Part shown: positions 49,405 to 59,869 of the stretch, in pieces | Layout of the letters: the number at the start of each line of letters is the position of its first letter | Position numbering within the stretch: the first letter of the stretch is position 1 | Assembly: GCA_002105175.1 (NCBI GenBank) | Contig: MCGE01000056.1 | Location: forward strand, 1-64,000 | DNA from: Absidia repens | Lineage: Eukaryota > Mucoromycota > Mucoromycetes > Mucorales > Cunninghamellaceae | Direction: 5' to 3' | Length of the DNA stretch: 64,000 bases | Translations under genes and position numbers: made by a program | Notes under the pieces: generated by a model | Told to the model about the DNA's origin: nothing | Databases searched by the model: none | What the model saw: only the letters and a program-made list of their open reading frames with translations

Positions 49405-49695
49405 AATCGAAAATGCCGCAGGTGTGGCCTCCATTGGAATGTAGGGTTTTGATGCTGCCTCTTCTCTTTCCATTTTCTAGTTAACCTAATGTCCTTTCAT
49501 CCTCTTCAACCCTATTATTCATTAGATATTATTGCTCCATAGTTATCAGCATTAGTATTTGTATTTTTTGTTTTTTTATTCACACTACCAATAGTCTAGT
49601 ATGTACACTAAATTGTGGTTAAAAAATATAAAACCAACTTGTTAATCTATTTTATTTTCAATATAGATGGTAGATTTTGTGAGAAGGTATTATTT
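49405..49695 (+). pseudogene. Duplicated, broken 3' end of the chitin deacetylase gene
   Basis: ATCGAAAATGCCGCAGGTGT and what follows parallels the final codons and 3' untranslated region of the chitin deacetylase gene (from about 46265), including ATTATTGCTCCATAGTTA and AAAACCAACTTG. In the copy the coding part has an early TAG in the GPI-signal region and several substitutions, and no upstream exons accompany it. It is a relic of a segmental duplication, not a gene. Confidence 0.8.
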
Positions 49696-50080
49696 TGCGT
49701 GTGGAGCTCAGGGGGGGTTGAAATTCAACAAAAACTCGGGAAAGAACAAAACGTTAGCGGTAGATGGGCGGGATATGAATATGGTCCTAAAGCAACTGCC
49801 TTCATTCTTCACGTGGATGCGTCTATGGTTTATCATATCTCCCATGACTTTGTGAGAATTTTTTATGATCGACATACAAGTCACGCAGTTGTACTGTATA
49901 ACTTTATACTGTATGTATCACCCACAACAAACAACCTGATTTCCATTACCTATTGCAATGTTTTTTGCATTCCCGGCTGTCCTTAAAGGAAAATGCAGTA
50001 TGCAAGATAGAGCATTCATTGAAAAAAAAAAAAAAAACTCAACGGGCAACCTTTTTTGTAAATATGACAGCGTAGCAGTC
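49696..50080. other. Spacer after the duplicated gene end
   Basis: An open frame here is not coding-like. An A run lies at about 50022–50036, in the position where the original has its own A run (about 46567–46580). Confidence 0.5.
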
Positions 50081-50985
50081 CGAAAGCAGTAGAAAATGCT
50101 CTGTAATATAGAGGTATCTGTACCCATGACGCAATCTAGGTTCATTCATACAATTGGTCAATTATGAATAATGCCATATTTGATATTAAGTGACCTAGAT
50201 TTGTGTATTGCTCACTGGGACTCTTGGTGGAGGGGGGGGAGTAGTCATAGTGGGGATGGGGACTAAAAAACAGATGTATGATGGGACATTCACAATAACA
50301 GTTGAACTAGTGATATCGTTTACTGTACAATAAGTCATAGAATGGTTTATAAAAAAGCATATTTTATTGAAGCATATAGTTAGATACTAAAACCAACAGA
50401 GTGGCGCTCATTGTGACAAGAGATTTAGAGGAGGGATCTATTGGAGGAAACATGAGAAGGTTCTAATGTGAGGTCTGAAAAGTGGTCAGCACTAAACTAA
50501 AAAGATAACTGTAAAAAGGAACCTAGCACTTTGTACAGAACAAGGTATGAGAAATATTGAAATGACATAGTTTAGCAAAGCACAACATCGATCAACATTA
50601 AACTAAAGTGACAATGGTAGAAGAGATTTCCTGTACGAAGACATGAGAGAGGCTGATGAGACATTTTTTATTGAAGTATGTAAAAATAGACATATTTTAT
50701 TCAATAAAGAGACAAGCGAGGAACAAACTGATACTAAACTAAACTAATGAAGAGTCAACTAATGGTGCACTCAGATCCTGAATCCAAAATGAAAGGGTTT
50801 CCCCATGCATGTTGTAATCTCTGAGCTGAAAGCTCTCCTAAACTAGACCTGATACTAATCTAAGTCCACCATAACCCCATAGAAGTTGAATAATGAAGAA
50901 AAAAAAAGAAAGAGAGAGCGGAAACAAAAATTGGGAAGAAATACACGTGGACGGGATTTGAAATGTTTTTTTTGTAGTCTTTCGA
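50081..50985 (-). repeat. Composite intergenic repeat, copy i
   Basis: From AGTAGAAAATGCTCTGTAAT through CAATTGGTCAATTATGAATA, which copy g has word for word, CTCACTGGGACTCTTGGTGG, the ATATTTTATTGAAGCATATA module and AATCCAAAATGAAAGGGTTT to ACACGTGGACGGGATTTGAA at about 50942–50961. Closest relative is copy g. Confidence 0.77.
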
Positions 50986-51979
50986 TTGGGTCTCCTCCTC
51001 CACACACAGTTACAATATATTATATTTCTATCTGAATAAAAGTATAATTTTTATCATTTTACTTTTACATTGTCTCCCATACGTTTGATTTATCTTGTCG
51101 TATGAGTATAGTCATATCTGCACCGTGCATATGTTAGTAGAAAAACAAAAGTTGATATATGCATACAAAAAAAGTATTATCATAGGTGCGAGACGAAGTT
51201 CATTAACTGTCATGGCAAGCGCTCGACTGCATGTACAATACCGAGTTTCTAAACACATGGGTGTCGTTACCCCAATCACATGCCGTCGTTCAATTTTTCA
51301 CCTTTACTTCATATTGCGTGGTTGAAGCGATTACTGTCAGTAAGCCCCGTATATTTAACACTTCCGAGAGACCGTCTCTTATGTTTCACGTTCTACATAG
51401 CTGATTTACTAATATATTTCAATAAACCAGTTTTCTATATGGGTTTATCTGAATATCATATTGAGGTGTTTTATCACAGTATATCTTGATAGCTTCTCCC
51501 ACCTTTCCTTCTGTTGCGGCCAAATCCCCCCGCACTTGATTTTTGACCAAACAGGTTGCACCCAAGCATTAGGATGCCCTCTAATCACCTTACTAAAATC
51601 AGTATCTGCATCCGCCATGATCACCCCACACCGTCACCTCTCGATCGTAAGCAGTATTTTATGCAACATGCAACACGTTATCATGTCCTCCACCCCATAT
51701 ACACTTTGTACGCAATATGCTTCAAAGCAAAGATAACCACGAATAAATATCCTGCTCATCATATAAAAAACAAAAATGGAAGCAGAAATAAAGGGTGATA
51801 TTATAATTTTATTGCCAGATATATTCTCTATTCTAAAACTTAAATGTCAAGATAAACTATTCAGCTAGAAAGACTAAGAATATATATATGTAAAAGTAAA
51901 TGCGGGGTAAAAAAAAGTGTACGTTTGTTGTCTAAAGGGGATTTTGGTGAAAAAAAACCAAAAAGGGAAGTATATGTTC
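50986..51979. other. Intergenic, no gene seen
   Basis: About 1 kb. An AATAAAAG at about 51036 follows the repeat. The frames present are short and unremarkable. Confidence 0.45.
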
Positions 51980-52460
51980 CTAAGCAGTGGCAACAAAGTC
52001 AGGGAAACATTCGTTCAGCTTCTTGTTGTGCTTGTTTTCAGCATGTTCAGTTAAACTAGAACCAAAACAAAAGAGAGAGAGAGAGTGTGTGTGTGTGTGT
52101 CGGTTAGTTAATCAAGGATACTTTGTTGTTGGGTTCAAGTCAGTGAGTAAAAGACACAATAATACTTACGCCTTTTCCCGGCTGGTACAAAGGAAAGTTT
52201 GGAAGCAGGTTTTGCAAATGATATTCTTAGCTGCGGCGTTCTATAAAACAAATGAACAGTAAATATTACAATCAACAACAACAAAAAAAAGGATGGTAAG
52301 TGACTTACCACTTTCAGTTGAGATTGAGGACCCTTGGCTGCCTTGGCGTTGCGTTCACGCTTCATTTGTGCTTTTTGACCCTATGACATAATAAATAAAC
52401 AGAGTGAATAGAAAGCAAAAGGTGACGGTATTGCATTTGTAGTCTATTTACGTTGCCCAT
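51980..52460 (-). CDS. Small ZNF706/4F5-like zinc-binding protein
   Basis: Four exons: 52460–52452 (9 nt), 52380–52309, 52240–52170 and 52055–51980. They sum to 76 codons (75 residues). The protein is MGNGQKAQMKRERNAKAAKG, then PQSQLKVNAAAKNIICKTC, FQTFLCTSREKALTEHAEN and KHNKKLNECFPDFVATA. The C-x2-C and the two downstream His (in TEHAENKH) form a C2H2 zinc site, after a basic 4F5/SERF-like N-terminus. Animal and plant homologs (ZNF706, At2g23090-like) are small and poorly understood; ZNF706 has been linked to stem-cell exit from self-renewal and SERF proteins to amyloid handling. A (GA)n(GT)n tract fills the last intron. The gene is too fragmented to appear as one reading frame. Confidence 0.92.
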
Positions 52461-53248
52461 TGTTATTGTTGATAGTAGTAGAGATGGAAAAAAAAAATTA
52501 AAGGAGAGGAACAAAAAAAAACACCTCTTTGAAAACCGGCGGGAATTGAAAAAGTTTTTTTTTTTTTTTTGCCCTGATGGTGATCCTAACAGTTTATTCG
52601 CTGTACCACCAAACAACAGTATCAGGATAGATTTCTCCTCAAATGAATCATTGTGTTGAGGAGCTTTTGATGCAAAAAAATATGTTCCGGATGAGTCAAT
52701 TTTAAATTTTTATAGTTACCCCGTTTTCATATAAAAAAAAAAAAGAAATCAGTAATATGACTCAATAACAATGGAAGAAGTGCGGTTCACAGTTCGATCG
52801 GACGTTAAATGTCTTGCGTGGCGCAACAAAAAGAGGTGATGAATTCGCCATAAAGCCCCGCAACAGTATACAGAGCAATATTGAGTACATGTGATCAAAG
52901 GCATCGTACAAAAGCATGAAGAACTCGGGTATACTAGGCCTAAAATAAAATACAACCTAAACCGGTTCAATTTCGATAACATGATTATACCACAGGGTCA
53001 TTCAATATCATTCTGAATTGGAAATTTTTATCACGACGTCTGTGTGTAATGTACTAATTTGTATTTATATACGTATACAGTACAGCACAGTTACATACAT
53101 CAGAGTATTTTAAAAAAAGATAAATATAATACTCAACTGTTGGAGTGCATGATTTTCTGGTTCATCAACGGGCCTTTTATTGTTCCTATTTTTTTTTTTT
53201 TTCTCTCTCTCTTTTTCTCTTTCCTTCTATTATTATATTTTCTTTGAA
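52461..53248. other. Divergent intergenic region
   Basis: Between the small zinc protein and the F-box gene. T/C-rich just before 53249. No gene seen. Confidence 0.45.
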
Positions 53249-54012
53249 ATGCAACTTTCTGAATTACCACCTGAACTTATACTCGAGATATACCGTTGGT
53301 TATATGATGGCACTAGTAGTCAGCAGTTACTTGACGATATCCCACAAAGGCGTTCCTGGACTTTAAACGTATTATCTACCTGTATGGTTTGTCAGTCTTG
53401 GTACACTGTAGGGTTTGAATATTTGTCTATGCGCGCCTATCCTTTCCCTCATCTCAGCTTAGCCTCATTACTTGACACTGTGGAATGCCCCATCTCACCA
53501 ACTTTGTCCGCCACTCAGCCCTCATGGCCTCAACTTTTACAGAATTCCAAACGAAACAAACTTCCTTTTCATCGCCATGTCCGTCAACTGGTTCTTAATC
53601 TCTCTTCTGTTTTAAATCCACCTTCACCACAACCACGCTTCATACCACGAAAAAACTCGAGTTTGACTTGGGAAGCCTCATGGGAAATAGGTAAAACACA
53701 TGTTTTAAAAAAATCAGGGGTAGCGGAGGGTGGGAAGGAGGGGGGGAGTGTATACAATACAGTACAATTACAGACAGTTTGGAAACTCACACTATCGATG
53801 GTTGTTTTGTGAATATTATGAATAGAACGCATCTCGGCATCAATAAAAACATTACTTGGTGCCTGCCCGAATTTAAAGTCAATGGAAATAGTGTATGATT
53901 CTCGCTACACGCCAAGAATTGCAAATCAGCGACCATCTAGGGCTTTGAGCGGATTATCAACTGCAATCTCCGACGCATTGACTCTGCATACTACTGATCA
54001 TCATCGTCATCA

Positions 54013-54043
<31 letters not shown>

Positions 54044-54742
54044 CAACACCCTTCAACATCTGCATCTTGTACATTTTTATCTCATTTGATCTTCACTTCC
54101 AGGGAGCCTATCCAACGATGCCCATGCTGTGCTGGTCGCGGTTGGGATCATTCATTACTACCATTATTGCAACATCTACCGGTCACGACATTGGAATTGG
54201 ACCATGTTTTACCATCTCGTTCTGTGTTGGAATGTCTTGCGCAGTCTAAAAGGATACATACCCTCGTGATCCGTGGTGGGGTCCTGATACAAGCTTCCCG
54301 ACTTGCTCGCTATGGATCAAACAACACTGCCAATAACAACACTACCCCACCACGTATTCCCTTGGAATTGCTCTCTCAACTACGGACCCTGGAAATATAC
54401 TTTCACAGCAACCATGATGATCATTTACAAGACGACGATCTGGATTTATTGACAATGTTCCGGCTCACCTATGATATCATCCATCCCATCCGATCTCTTC
54501 AACAATTGACCCTTCATGGGAGAGAAAAATACACCATTTCTCTTGCAACGGGTGGTGGTTCTGGCTCTCCACTGGTCAACAACGATGTATGGAACAAACT
54601 CGAACTTTTGGCAGAACGTCAACACCCTTTGAAATCCTTTGTCTTGGAAAATATCCCTGGGTTTGGCTGTCCAACTATTCAATCAAAGTTACAAAATCTG
54701 TTCACGGGTGTAGAAAAAGTCAATGTGGTTTATAGTACCTAG
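53249..54742 (+). CDS. F-box protein
   Basis: Two exons: 53249–53690 and 53826–54742. They total 453 codons (452 residues). It starts MQLSELPPELILEIYRWLYD, a clear F-box (about 3–50, with CQSWYTVGFEYL at the end), which would tie it to Skp1 in an SCF ubiquitin ligase. The rest has leucine-rich, irregular repeats (TLLGACPNLKSMEIVYDS, LLQHLPVTTLELDHVLPS, RIHTLVIRGG) that suggest a degenerate leucine-rich-repeat substrate domain. A His run of about 12 residues, encoded by CAT repeats, sits near 54009–54045. An earlier in-frame start at 53180 would add a poly-Phe leader and is not used. Target unknown. Confidence 0.85.
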
Positions 54743-55679
54743 TTTATTTATTTATTTATTTATATTGTATTTTTTTTTTTTTTGGTTTTTATAATAAAGA
54801 TTTTCATTCAACCCCGCTCCCCCCTTTTTTTTCATTTTTGTCCCTATTTTCCTTTGTCTATCTCCGCCCTATCCTTTTTATACTGCAAACTACAAGATGC
54901 ATACGACCCTTATACCAAGTAGTTAAGAAACCTTTGCCATGCTGTAACAAAAAAGGATGGTGGGTATGATACCACGATAGTTGCTAATGTTTAATGAATA
55001 TTTCTGGTGTGGTTGGTAGTTATCTTTTGCAGATTCTGTAAGGTATCATTGATTCCAAGACGACGACTACAACGTGGATGGTGGCAGCAGCAGCAGCAGC
55101 AACAACAACGACGCCAAGTATAGTACCCAGCAATACTCAATTCCAAATCACTGCCTTCAAACTTGATAGAAAAAGGACAAAACACCAACCGCAAAAAAAA
55201 AAAAAAAAAATACTGATACTATCTACTGCTTAGATGGTGGATCGCCTAGTCAAAGCAACAAAACCAACGCTTCATGAGCAAGACGCTAGGGCTTGAAATG
55301 GCTCTGATACAAACTAGGATGACATTGCGGTAGAGGATCATTAGGTTAGAAATAGGATAACGGACTATTCGCCATATGCGTAGATAGAAATGACTTTTAT
55401 CATTTTAGTTTAGCTATTCTTTCATTTATCTATTCACAATAAAAACAAAAAATTTGAACTTTTATTGACAATTGGAATCTAGGTTTATTATTTATTATGT
55501 AGAATGCGTGTACAGTGATGTACTGTACGGTAGCTTGGTTTTATGTAATGGGTGCTATTGTGGGACAGGACCAAGGTTGGATTGAATTTCAAATAATGTG
55601 TGTTCAAGAGGCCTGAGAGAAGGGAATTAAATATACATGAAAGTAGTGGGGAAATGATGATACAAAAGAGAAACGGGAT
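54743..55679. other. Intergenic, no gene seen
   Basis: Contains TTTA repeats after the F-box stop, a CAG/CAA tract near 55085–55110 (an apparent poly-Cys frame on the other strand) and an A run near 55193–55210. Confidence 0.5.
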
Positions 55680-55800
55680 TCAATGGTTTCGGCGGTCTGG
55701 CGAGCGACGTAGCCAATCAGAATGATCATTTTGATCATCATTATCTGTGTGATTATGATGATACTGACCGATATCGAAACTATAAGATGATTGCTGGTAA

Positions 55801-55834
<34 letters not shown>

Positions 55835-57946
55835 GATGTAGGTAGGGTGATGGTGATGGAGCAAAAGGAGGGGCTGCTGTTAATGGTTCTGTGTCACCCA
55901 TGATGATGGAAGATGAAGGGTAGTCCACACTGATAGGACTCATGGGCCGCATAAATGTTTTGCTGACATGTCTATCATCGTCAACATGATAATGATGATG
56001 ATGAAAAGAGAGAGGGGTGGATGACGTTGTTGTTGTGGGTGGAGACGTCAATTTATCGGTTGCTGTAGTAGTAGTAGTCGCTGAATCACGTACCATCATC
56101 TTCATCATCATTGTATCAGGATCATTATCGACATTGTGAAAAGTTTGTTGAAATGACGTGGTAGGCGCATCCATCATTCGGTGCTGAAATTTTTGCCCAA
56201 TAAAGCTAGTGACCCTTTGGCTTAGCCGTTTATGAGTTGACATTCTTTCTCGAGAAGGTGGTAATGAAAAAGATTCTTTTGCTTCGATATTGTTATGACT
56301 AGGTTGGTTGTCATTGCTTGATGAATTTGTCACTGCATTACTGGTACCATACAGTTTGCGAGGATGGAAAACGGCAATCTTTTGCATGAATTTTTTCAAA
56401 AAAAAAAGGGGGAAAGATTTTTAATTACATATATGGGCAATTTTTTTCTTCTTTTTGTGGTGTGCTACTTACAAATAAAATATATAAAAATAGACATACT
56501 ATGTTGATATTGGCAAGAATACAGTCAACAGCAAATTTGCTTGAAGCAATCACCTTCGCCTCGGTCATACCATCAATACACATGATGATAAAGGATATTG
56601 AGTAAGAGAATAAACACATGGTCATGAGCGAGTTAATATCCATAAAGTACTTTAATTTGTTAATCACCATTGCATTGGCATTGGTTTGTTGTCCATGAAG
56701 AATGATCCTTCGAAATCTGAAATAGGTCCGAATACCAAGTAATGCTGTAATAAGAACTAAAAAAAAAACAATCAGATTTTCAGTTCCCGACAGACGACCT
56801 ATTTTAAAAAAAAAAAGATATTCAGATACGTACCTTCACCAGCGTAAGCAAACTGTGGAATCACTTCTTCCAAGATGGGATCATAATGATAATACCATTG
56901 CAGTACTGGGAACATGGCCATACTTAATGCAGACCTATGATATGAATGTACGTAGATGACGAATGAGATTTTAAGACCTCCTCTCCGAATGTTGATAATT
57001 TCATTGCCCGCTCTGTACCCAATTTAGTGTCTCCAGCTGCCTTTTTTTTTTTTCTCTGATTACCACAAGATATAAAACTTGAACTCAAATGAGCTCATAA
57101 AATCCTTTTTTGCCACTGTATTGGATAAGTAGTTCCAAAAACATTGTAGCATAAAGTAGAGACTTGTTTGTAAAGAATAGGCGACAGCTTCAACATAATT
57201 TGCAGCCTTTTGAAAATAAATTTTTAAGGTTTTTTTTTAGTATGTATATATGATTTCCGTCTTACAAAGCAAAAAAAAAAAAAAAAAAAAAAATCCCTGA
57301 CCTGGTATTACCCCCTAATTAAGGAAATAAAAAATCAAAGCGTTTTTTTTTTTTTTTTTTCTTATGAAAACCTTACCAAAGCCAATTGTTGGTTTTGCGG
57401 GGACCAATACTGGTAGGGCTTTATGATTGTCTCGTTATTCTCCAGTACCATATATCCTTCTTTATATTTTACATAGGTAAAAGTAATATCTATTTCATTT
57501 CGTTTGTATATAATTAATTAACAAGACAAATGAGATCCGGTGATTTGATACACATATAAAATAAATCATTAATTACCCCACACCACTTGAGTTGTCATGG
57601 TAAGCATCATCAATATCGTCAAGACAGATTTCAATTCGCCCGAGAATATTTTTCTCGGTTGAAGGCATTGGAATCCGTCGCTTTTCCATATTGAATAAAA
57701 AAAGTAAGCAAGTGCATAGACATAGATGGTGCATCGTTCTATTAAAAAAAAAAAAAGACCCTTTCAGAATTCTTCATTCTCTCTGCAATAATCATCAAAT
57801 TATTGCCATCATCATCAATTCATATCACTAACCTAAATAGGTGAAATCACTGGATTTATAAAAAGAGCAGACATATACATATTAATGAGTCACGCTAAAT
57901 CAAGCAAAAAATGAGGGAGCTTTTAAATTTGGTACCTGAGATGCAT
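55680..57946 (-). CDS. Seven-helix membrane protein with long disordered tail, paralog 1
   Basis: Eight exons: 57946–57936 (11 nt), 57849–57833 (17 nt), 57738–57577, 57489–57377, 57206–57064, 56934–56834, 56756–56473 and 56378–55680. They total 510 codons (509 residues). Starts MHLSDFTYLERCTIYVYALA. Hydrophobic segments near 12–27, 45–64, 103–126, 144–165, 177–197, 228–248 and 255–277 make seven likely helices, followed by a tail of about 232 residues that is Ser/Thr/His/Gln-rich with a run of about 12 Gln. The topology is receptor-like, but I cannot assign it to a known receptor family. The tail shares LSQRVTSFIG and RPMSPISVD with paralog 2. An N-terminal TMD0-like domain was also considered, but no ATPase follows. 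Confidence 0.82.
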
Positions 57947-58195
57947 CGTCAAGTTTCAAATGATTAAATCAAAGACAAAGAACCAAGATAATGATAACCG
58001 AATAGAAAGAATGAACAAAAAAGAAACAAGAGAAAAAGGGAAATAGAGCCAAACGATTTTTTAGCTTTCAATATAACTCGTGTCACACTGATAGTGAAGA
58101 CATACCATAAACATCATTATAAAATGGGCGGCGTTTGAATCTCGAAAGCGAAAAAAACTAGGAGAGGTATTTTTAGTTTTTTCTACCAGAAAATT
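57947..58195. other. Divergent promoter region
   Basis: Between paralog 1 (minus) and the GPI protein (plus). 331 bases separate the two start codons. Confidence 0.5.
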
Positions 58196-58277
58196 AAAAA
58201 AAAAAATCTTTTTTTTTTTTCTTCTTCTTTTTCTTCTTCTTTTTCTTATAACAACAAATCTTTTTCTCTTTTACACC
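58196..58277 (+). promoter_or_regulatory. T/C-rich leader before the GPI protein gene
   Basis: An almost pure CTT-rich tract ends near the start codon. Similar in kind to the leader at 25818–25896. Confidence 0.4.
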
Positions 58278-58907
58278 ATGCAACTTTTAAAAATTTTTAC
58301 TTGTTTCGCCGTTGCCGTTGTATCGTCGTCATCTCTTTTCGTGCAAGCCGATGAATTCAGCGATCTCGAATCTATCCATCAACTTTTCAAACGTGAAGAC
58401 AAATTACCTTTCGACAGCCTTCCCGCCGGCAATTGTACAGCACCATCAGCATGCAGCAACATCGGTCAACCCGCGACATGTCATTGTAATGGCATTTTGA
58501 CGGTGTGTCAAAACACCCAAGGACAGTTCTGTTGGGGATCCAAGTCATTGAATCAAAACACTGGATGTCCCGCCGCCCCTTCCCCTTGCAGCGATTCCTT
58601 CAATGGCACCGCTTCTTGTCTTTGCAATTCGCAAGCAGTGCTCTGTGTCGATCAATACAACCATTATTGCTACGGTAACATTGGTGCCAACAGCGCCGTG
58701 TCCTTGGCCGCCATCCCTACAGGATCCCAATCCGTCATGCCATCCGCCTCCAACGGTTTGCCCTCCAATGCTCCAACGGCTGGTTCCTCTGGTTCGGATA
58801 ACGCCAACCCCTCCTCGTCTTCCTCTGCTGGTTCCCATTTGACCGCTACGACTCTGCAATATTCTGCCGGTGTCTTAGTGACCTTGGCTCTCGCTGCTTC
58901 CCTCTAA
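58278..58907 (+). CDS. GPI-anchored secreted protein with two six-Cys units
   Basis: Intronless, 209 residues. Signal peptide about 1–24; a KR site at 38–39 could be cut by a Kex2-type protease. Two Cys units follow: C53, C59, C68, C70, C77, C85 and C97, C104, C114, C116, C123, C131, that is C-x5/6-C-x8/9-C-x-C-x6-C-x7-C twice. Then a Ser/Asn/Pro-rich stalk and a hydrophobic end (YSAGVLVTLALAASL) with a GPI-signal look. It should sit on the cell surface or wall. The unit differs from the CFEM eight-Cys pattern and from hydrophobins. No enzyme motif; function unknown. Neighbours on both sides are the seven-helix paralogs, transcribed the other way. Confidence 0.88.
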   Translation: MQLLKIFTCFAVAVVSSSSLFVQADEFSDLESIHQLFKREDKLPFDSLPAGNCTAPSACSNIGQPATCHCNGILTVCQNTQGQFCWGSKSLNQNTGCPAAPSPCSDSFNGTASCLCNSQAVLCVDQYNHYCYGNIGANSAVSLAAIPTGSQSVMPSASNGLPSNAPTAGSSGSDNANPSSSSSAGSHLTATTLQYSAGVLVTLALAASL

Positions 58908-59869
58908 TTTTTTTTTCTTCTTCTTATTGCTGTCATTCTCCTTCCCATTTTATTTTTATTTTGTTTTTTACCCGCTTCGTCCACTAGAATTATGTTATTA
59001 TTCCCTTCCCCCCCCTCCCTCCGTCCCCTCCTCTTTTTTTTTTTTTTTTTTTTTTGATGGTCTCTTTTAGTTAAATGTTAGTTAGCTTGTAGAAGATACA
59101 TTTGATTTTGTGCATGTAGAATAAAACACGTCTTCAATCTTTTCATACTATGAAAAAAAAAAAGTCTTTTTGTGATCTGGACCCTTCGGTTAATGGATTT
59201 TAATTAAATGATTTTCCCTTTTGACACTTTTTTTTTTGGGCGTTTGTCGTCATTTTCCTCCCTATCATTCATCATCCACCTTTGTTCTATTTTTTCTTTT
59301 TTTTTTTTTTGTTCTTTTTCTACCGTCTCATACAATGGACTTCTTGGAGATCCGTCCTCTCCTTCCTCCCCCCAAAGAAAAAAAAAACGCCAAGCATCCC
59401 ACACACACATCTTTATTTTTAGGTTGCACCTATCACTACAATGAAAAATAGCACCCCCCCTGAATCTGATCTAGAGTCAGTTATCCAATCCCAAAAAACG
59501 ACAACCCTTTTTTTTTTTTTTAAGTCAACCATTCATTCCATGCTTTGATCATTTATTCATTCTCTTCATCATAGAAAGCACGGCACTTTTGATTCCCTTC
59601 CCACATCATGACCGAATCAGGTTTTTTTTTTATATTAAAAAAAGAGAATATATATGTTTTATTGGGAGTTCAAACAATTAAGAAGAGTAAATACTATGTA
59701 TAAATATGGGAGGAAGATTGTATATACGGTGACAAAAAAATAAATAAATAAATAAAACTATAACTATGTGTGTGTGTGTAAAATGGTGTGCTACTATTAT
59801 AACTAAGTGTAGAAAGAAAGAATATAAAAAAAAAGGGGGGAGGAGCAAGAAGGGGATGAACATAATTCA
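58908..59869. other. Convergent intergenic region
   Basis: 3' space of the GPI protein gene and paralog 2. AATAAAAC near 59119 probably ends the GPI transcript. T runs near 59034–59055 and 59299–59310. No gene seen. Confidence 0.5.

Noticed and set aside
46640..50985. Interpretation of the repeat cluster as an LTR retrotransposon or CRISPR-like array
   Set aside because: There are no reverse transcriptase or integrase frames, no paired terminal repeats, and the spacing is irregular in a eukaryotic genome.
53180..53248. Upstream start for the F-box protein
   Set aside because: It would add a Phe/Ser leader encoded by a T/C tract; the F-box begins right after the ATG at 53249.
54991..55194. 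Minus-strand frame with a poly-Cys run
   Set aside because: The run is a CAG/CAA repeat read in the wrong frame and strand; nothing else supports coding.
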